Below, piece by piece: positions 58,334 through 64,000 of a stretch of 64,000 nt of DNA. Numbering within the stretch: position 1 is the first letter of the stretch; each line of letters begins with the position of its first letter. Below the pieces are notes generated by a model that saw only the letters and a program-made list of their open reading frames with translations, did no database searches and had not been told where the DNA came from. A program made the translations under genes and the position numbers. This DNA is from Plantago major (taxonomy: Eukaryota; Streptophyta; Magnoliopsida; Lamiales; Plantaginaceae): assembly GCA_026545765.1 (NCBI GenBank), contig CM048842.1:46571431-46635430 (forward strand). The letters run 5' to 3'.

Positions 58334-60173
58334 TTGATAGCTTACTCTGAGGTTAAAGAGCTACAGGATGATGTGAATGCAATCACCAAGGAACTCGATA
58401 CTGAAGAAGTATCTGAAGCAAAGCATGATGCTAACGCTGCATCATCTTCAAAAGATGTACCATCCTCCTCACAGAAAGGAAAGAAACCTATCTCTGAGAT
58501 GGTTGCAGGACTAGACACAATTGATGAGAATGTCCAAGAGGATGAAGATCACTGGGCTGATTACTCAGATGATGAAGAAGACAAGACTTTGACAGAACAC
58601 CGCAATGAACACTTTGCGGTTTCTCACTTGAAATGGAAGCTGATTTCTCCTGCAATATTCAGCACACTGCCAAATGTCCACTCCCATGAATACATGAATC
58701 GATACCAAGTACTCCCATGAATACATGAATCGATGATGCGTCTTTAGCTGAAAAACCTTTTCAAGAGGCAAGTTACACTGCTGGAAAAGCAGATGCCATC
58801 CTAGGCCCATTGGCAGAGCTCACTAATAAGGACAATGGACTTATCAAGCAAAATCAGGAGCTCAAAGCTGAACTTCAGAAGTTGGTCACTGCCTATAACT
58901 GCTTACAAGGACATTTTGAGTCTCTCTCAGATTCCTTTATGCGACTTAGTCAGCCAACAATGACTAAGGGGGAAAGATTGTACAAATCTGGACCTCAAAG
59001 TCAGGGGAATGGGAAGAAGGAGAAGGAAATAGGAAGAAATCTGGAGCTGGTGCTGCTCAGAGAGGAAGAAGAAACGTGAAAAATTCCCAGCCACCACTCA
59101 GAATCAATGAGCCCTCCTCAAGCCAAGCTGCTTTGGAAATAGTAGCGACTTCCCAGAAACCTACTGAAGGTACTCAAATGGTAACAAGGGCCATGGCACA
59201 GAAACCTCCAAGGAGTACCAAGGCTCCAACGAGAAGACAAGTTAAAGGGATTGATGAATCTTCTGGAGAAGAAGAAGAAGAAGGTCAAATCAGATCCCAT
59301 GGCAATGAAGAAGGCTGTAAAACTCTCACAAGATTTAATCTTGATGATGATGAAAAAACTGATGAAGATGAAGCTCCTCTTCACAGAAAAAGAAAAATTG
59401 AAAGCCTAACTGAGCCCATAGCTGCTAAAACACCCTCTGGAAATACCAAGTCTATCCAGGGTGGTTCTTCAAGCAACACCCCAAAAGAGAATTCAAGACA
59501 AAGAAGGAACAAACTAAGAGCTGAACAAAGACAAACTCAACTTCCACTGAGGATAGAAGAAGCCAAAATTGAGTATGTGAAGAATGACAACAATTCCTCT
59601 GTCTACAGGTGCATCAATCAGAAAAATGGCTATTGGACTCTGGAACTTAAGCATCTACTGGTAAACTCAAGATTTCCAGAACCAATCCATAAACAGCTCA
59701 TGGCATAGAGAAAAGACAAGCCAATCTTGATCAACACCAATCATATCAAAGCTTGGTTGGATTTTAAAGTTATCAAGAGAATAGAATCCATGAAGAAGGA
59801 CCTCTCTGATGAATGTCCTTATGGAAAGCCAGATGATGTGCACAAAATTCTCAACATCACAGGAACAGGTACAAGAGCAAGACTTTTTGTGGAACCCTAT
59901 GAGTCGTTCTACTTAACTGAAGATCAATACAATGGCGACATCAGATATCTGAAGATTATCTATGAATACTTCAAGCTATCAGATATCAGAATAGAGCATG
60001 CCTGGAAGTGGGGAAAGTATATGTGGGTCAAGCATTTTGTCAAGAAAAATCATACCAAAACCTACAAGGAGGTCTGTGGTTTTGCCAAAGATACTGAGAT
60101 GATTTTCAGAACACTTCTCTACGATTATTCTGATGACATCAAAAGGTTTGGTGATAAGAAATTTACAAATTGA
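58334..60173 (+). pseudogene. 3' part of the C3 extra region
   Basis: Open stretches at 58334-58720, 58810-59079, 59076-59708 and 59727-60173. A coiled coil (NKDNGLIKQNQELKAELQKL) is followed by a basic, disordered region with RAMAQKPPRSTKAPTRRQVK. A globular end has VYRCINQKNGYWTLELKHLL and HAWKWGKYMWVKHFVKKNHT. The final block echoes NWGKYAFMKFVKKT at about 55430, hinting at related domains at both ends of the region. No family recognised. A 24-bp phrase (ACTCCCATGAATACATGAAT...) is duplicated at 58679-58736. Confidence 0.45.
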
Positions 60174-60526
60174 TCCATAGAACTGATGTTGAATATTTGA
60201 AGACTTGAAGACTAGTCTATTAGGATGTTTACTTGGAGCTTGTCCTAATTTACTATGCATTTTTGTTGTATCTTGCTGACTGAGCTAAATTGGTTTTATG
60301 TACTAAACTTATCTGTAAACTTTCATTGTAACATAACTGATGAACTTACTCTCAGATATCAATCTATAAAAGATAACTTGTCAGCAAAGATCACACCTTG
60401 TGATTTGGTTGATGGTTACTTTCTGCACTTAATTGAATGAATTGAAAGATCATAAGAAATGATTAAGTGAAGGATTGTTTCCTCATCCAGATTTGTAATA
60501 AGACAGATAGTCATCGTTGACTGATC
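60174..60526 (+). other. 3' untranslated part of C3
   Basis: No coding signal. Leads to the polypurine tract. Confidence 0.5.
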
Positions 60527-60541
60527 AAAAAGGGGGAAATT
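60527..60541 (+). other. Polypurine tract of C3
   Basis: AAAAAGGGGGAAATT directly before the 3' LTR. Confidence 0.9.
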
Positions 60542-62121
60542 TGTTAGAAATTTGTTAGGAATATCTGTTTAGATTTTGATCAGCAACATGATGACTTATC
60601 TTAGTTCAGAAAGGTGATTAGTACTCTTGGTTCACTTGAACATTGTAAAAGAGGAAACTCACTAAGTTTGTTAGTCTAGTTAATCTTGTATAGGATGTTA
60701 GGTCTCAAAATGTAATTTTTATTTTATGAAGAGAAGACCAAGCAGAAGACATCCAGCAAAACAAGTTCAACGACTTTGAAGATTTGAAAGACTGCACAAG
60801 ATTACTGAAATGGTTTTCCAGATACCTTGACCAGATATCTTGAAGACTCAATTGGTTTTAAATGAACCATGTCTCAAGAGATATCTGAAAACTAAAAGGT
60901 TTCTGAAAACAAGGAAAGTGCCTACAGATATCTGCACTCAAATACCTTGAGCTTAAACCACATTTCTGAAAAAGGAATATATATTGCAACAAAGTTGTTT
61001 CAATAAAGTGGTATATGAAGTTGAAGAAAAGGACGTGCAAAGCCTCAGAGAAATCTGATAAATAAAGGTCTCTGATACAATGCATAGTTCCGTTGGCACT
61101 ACAGGACAAAAGTATAGTACAATGCATTAAATTCACGGACAGAGATGTCTGAACAAAAAACGGTAGCCTCTGAAGAAGAAGACAAACCTGCTACATTACT
61201 ATACACAGATATTGATAGTTTGAATTTGAGCCTAACGGATACTATTCAACGGCATTCAAATTCATCTATAAATATCACACTTAGACTGCTTGAATACAAA
61301 CTGAACACCTTAGATCACTGAACTTATATTGAATACTCTCTCGAGCACACTACTTACCTTCAATCTTTCTGTTGCGACCAAAGCTCTTGATTCTAAGTAG
61401 CACAAAAGTTCAAAGTGTCCTGATCCTAAACAAGCATTGCTATCTGTGAAAGAGTTGAATCGAAAGATCAAGTATCTGAGATTCATTCTCTTGAACAATT
61501 ATCATCGACTTGGGTCAGTAAAGAACAAGATACCATACATTGCAAAGTGAATTAACTATACTTGATTCACAGAGATATCTGATTAACTGAATAAGTTAAT
61601 AAAGAAGCTCGTCTGACAAACAAACCAAAACCAACACCATAACTGGCGTGGAGTACAGGAAGTACTTAGTTTGGGAAACTAAGGAATAACTCCAAGGTTA
61701 TTGAGCACAAGAAGTACTTAGCTTGGGAAGCTAGGGAACAACTCAAAAAGGTTTCTGAGTACAGGAAGTACTTGGCTGTGGAAGCCGGGGAACAACTCAG
61801 GGGGAACATTATAAGGTGAACTCAATTATATGTTTTAGTGAATTCTAGGTCTTTGGAAGACCGAAGTGGATTAGTTGGAGGATTACGCCACCTCCAGACA
61901 CCACTATACTTGCTGTGTCATTTACCTTTTTCTACTTACATTTCAGCAAAGCACACACACACTTATTGTTTCTGCACTTATCAATCTTAAGTCTTCCCCG
62001 CTCTGAAGTTAAGTATCAGATATCTTCACAGATATCTGAGAAACTGTGTTTATCGACAAAAGTTTTAATAGACTATTCACCCCCCCTCTAGTCTTTTACT
62101 TTGCCGTTATCTGGACTAACA
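60542..62121 (+). repeat. 3' LTR of C3
   Basis: TGTTAGAAATTTGTTAGG to TCTGGACTAACA, 1580 bp. TATA box CTATAAATATC near 61266-61276; shorter poly-C tract near 62080. Partner of 46298-47921. Confidence 0.93.
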
Positions 62122-64000
62122 ATCTTTGGGCATGCTGGGGCGGGATTTCTGCTGGAGGTGGTGGTAAGGATTCTGTCGGAGGTTCCGAACCACGCTTCTC
62201 CCTTCTTTGTTCATTCTTTTGGTGTCTGGAAAGTTCCTCTTCGTAAATAGGTTCTTTCAGCTTCCCGCTCCTTATCATCCCTTCTGAAAGTACAGTATGT
62301 ACTTGTGCTTTGATAATCTTATCTTTCATTAATTAGTTCCAAGTTTGTGTTTGTTGTTGTTTGAAGCTGCAGGATTACCAATGTTGTATAACATTGCGAA
62401 AGGATAGAATTCAATGTTGGCATAACATTGAAGATATAACATTGCAGTTGACATCAAGAACAAAGCACATTGGACAGGAAACTTGGACTGGAAGTATTTA
62501 CAAATCAAACAAGAGACGATTTAAGGAAAAAGAACAACTTATGGTGAAAGCAAGAAGGAATATATTTTATGAAGAATCAAAATATGAAAAATTCCTTCTA
62601 TGCGTATATTAAAGAAAACAAGAAAAAGGAAATTGCCTTTGCTGAGATCCTATTGCCTTTCGACTTGGATGGAAGAGGTTGATATCTCAAGTATATATAT
62701 ACAAGGATTCAGCAAAGCAATCGGAGAGCCTTTCTTGATATTTAATCGAGATTTTATTAAAAGAGTTTATGCTTCTTGTTTTCTGCTAGCTTTAGAGTTT
62801 GTCTAAGAGTATTCATTGTTGGAATAACTCTTTCAAACATCGACCTAGAATAGCTTTTACTGTTGGTTCTTCTAGGGCTAGTTTTAGTTGTTTAATCAAT
62901 CGTGTGTGATTGTATTAAACCTAGTTGATTAGATCTACTTTTCCTGTCAGTAGATATTTTGCCTACGGCGTTGCCAATATATTTTATATTGGCTTGGTAA
63001 TAGAAGTTTCATTATTATTCATCCGCTGCTATCTGATTATTGTAGACATTGTTGAACAACATTGTTGGCAACATTGTCTGTTGATTTAGTTCCAAGTAAC
63101 AATCCGGGATCCTAAGTTCTAACACCTTCTATCTCCGTCTTCAACTAAACACAGTCCTCCGTTGAGTGACCTTTTTGTTTATGGAACCTACAATAGTCCT
63201 TGGAAGCTTTGTTCCTCTTGTTGCTCCTTGTAGGCTTTGGCCATTGTATATCCAAGTTTTTCTCAACGATAGAGGCTAAGATGTCGGATCTTGGTCTGTT
63301 GAGGCGGGTATACTCGGTGTATCTCCGTGGTGGAGTTCTCTCTCTGCGGAATTTCCTCCTATCTCTAAGTTCCCTTTTTTGCTCAAACTTTCCCTGACGA
63401 GAAGGGGGTTCTTGTCGTACTTGCTCTTTTCCTTTCCTGACTCCTGCTCTTATCGGGACATTTCGTCGATATTCTTCTCCATACAAGACTCCTTCACAAA
63501 TATCTTCCAAGTATTTTTCAATTGTGATTTCTTCGTTAGAAAGCTTCTTTATGAGATCATCATTGTAAGTGTTAGCATACAGGTGTCGGACCCGTTCTTT
63601 GATGCTATGAGGTTGTACCTGGCGTACTTCAGCATTGAAACGTTCAAGAAAGGTTCTAAGGTCCTCATGCTCTTTCTGAATTATCCCTGCCAGGTGTTCA
63701 ACTAATCTCTTCCTTTTCTTTGCTTTCTCAAATCTTTTTAGGAAGAGGGAAGCGATATCTGAATAGGATTTGATGGAACCATTAGGCAGCGAGGTCCACC
63801 AATCCATCGCTTCCCCAAAGAGTGTAGTGGAGAAGTTGAGAGCCTTCATGTTGTCATTCAGGCCATTGGTCTCCATCTTACTTTCGTATCTAGTAAGGTG
63901 CCCCACGAGACAAGTATCTCCATAATAGTGCTCAAAGCTTGGGATGGTGGCATCAGGGTGCTTCCTCTCCTTCCTGATTTCGTCAAAAAAAGGATTGGGA
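62122..64000 (-). mobile_element. G3: Ty3/Gypsy element, right part (gag), continuing beyond the window
   Basis: Resumes directly after C3 with the Pro-rich end of gag (RGSEPPTESLPPPPAEIPPQ, 62127-62284). It is interrupted by a solo LTR and continues with the capsid-like part: TLFGEAMDWWTSLPNGSIKS, HLAGIIQKEHEDLRTFLERF, DICEGVLYGEEYRRNVPIRA and CRFHKQKGHSTEDC. Matches G2 gag at high identity. The element's 5' end lies past 64000. Confidence 0.88.
62285..63124. repeat. Solo LTR nested in the gag of G3
   Basis: TGAAAGTACAG to AGTTCTAACA, 840 bp, flanked by CCTTC on both sides (62280-62284 and 63125-63129). G2 has no such sequence at this place in gag. TG...CA ends and a 5-bp duplication fit a solo LTR left by recombination between two LTRs. 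Its family differs from the others in this window, and orientation cannot be decided firmly. A short non-autonomous LTR element is the alternative. Confidence 0.7.

Larger units (their letters stand above)
46298..62121 (+). mobile_element. C3: 15.8-kb Ty1/Copia element with both LTRs, target duplication and a long extra 3' region
   Basis: Ends are defined by LTRs 46298-47921 and 60542-62121, with the 5-bp target duplication ATCTT at 46293-46297 and 62122-62126, inside the gag of G3. Internal order: Met-tRNA primer site, gag (48039-50553), pol (50572-53920), then about 6.6 kb of additional sequence and a polypurine tract. Copia elements are usually 5-10 kb; this one is exceptionally long because of the 3' region. 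The long coiled-coil gag suggests a Sirevirus-like lineage. LTRs differ by roughly 2-3% over the first 700 bp by eye, plus a few length differences, so insertion is probably within the last one to two million years. Ends look whole; gag-pol has about eight breaks. Confidence 0.93.

Noticed and set aside
46298-62121. Extra C3 region considered as a separate host locus between two Copia copies
   Set aside because: The matching target duplication outside the LTRs and the polypurine tract right before the 3' LTR show a single insertion.

Overview
The window is plant nuclear DNA, most likely from a eudicot. This rests on the intron style (short GT...AG introns with AT-rich interiors), on an At2g35280-type F-box remnant and an RPA70-like gene, and on plant-specific retrotransposon lineages. 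Almost all of it is nested transposable elements. I found no intact single-copy host gene and no tRNA, rRNA or CRISPR array.

Layout. (1) 1-13623: G1, a plus-strand Ty3/Gypsy element of the Tat lineage that enters from the left window edge. It carries gag, protease, the start of reverse transcriptase, an antisense gene and a 3' LTR, and it is interrupted by C1, a minus-strand Ty1/Copia fragment (2434-9283). (2) 13624-16786: old AT-rich DNA with a MULE-like element bearing long terminal inverted repeats (14264-15396), a Helitron-type 3' terminus (16110-16137), a duplicated 300-bp segment and a degenerate GGCAC-rich repeat. (3) 16787-31206: G2, a minus-strand Tat-type Gypsy element with two LTRs of about 940 bp, the 5-bp target duplication TAGCT, gag-pol with a second RNase H, and a plus-strand antisense gene with its own TATA box. 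(4) 31207-38723: the only host-like stretch, with a multi-exon RPA70-like pseudogene, a 5'-truncated F-box-like gene and several small duplications. (5) 38724-41036: C2, a plus-strand Copia fragment (LTR and gag). (6) 41037-46297 and 62122-64000: G3, another minus-strand Tat-type Gypsy element, split by C3 and also carrying a solo LTR (62285-63124). (7) 46298-62121: C3, a boundary-complete Copia element of 15.8 kb with LTRs of about 1.6 kb, the target duplication ATCTT, gag-pol, and then about 6.6 kb of extra 3' sequence.

The most unusual feature is that 3' region of C3 (53921-60526). It has a promoter-like TATA box and leader, several open reading frames of unrecognised family, and a run of short segments with lengths divisible by three. 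Those segments are separated by five intron-like GT...AG gaps, which is unusual inside an element copied through RNA. It looks like an intron-bearing gene acquired by a Sirevirus-like Copia element. The next most interesting points are the conserved antisense promoters of the Tat elements, a second antisense gene start in G2, palindromic modules in the Gypsy spacers, and poly-C tracts in the leaders of both superfamilies.

All Gypsy and Copia elements are treated as fossils. G2 and C3 have LTR pairs differing by roughly 2-3% by eye, so they are fairly young; G1, C1, C2 and G3 are fragments or window-truncated.
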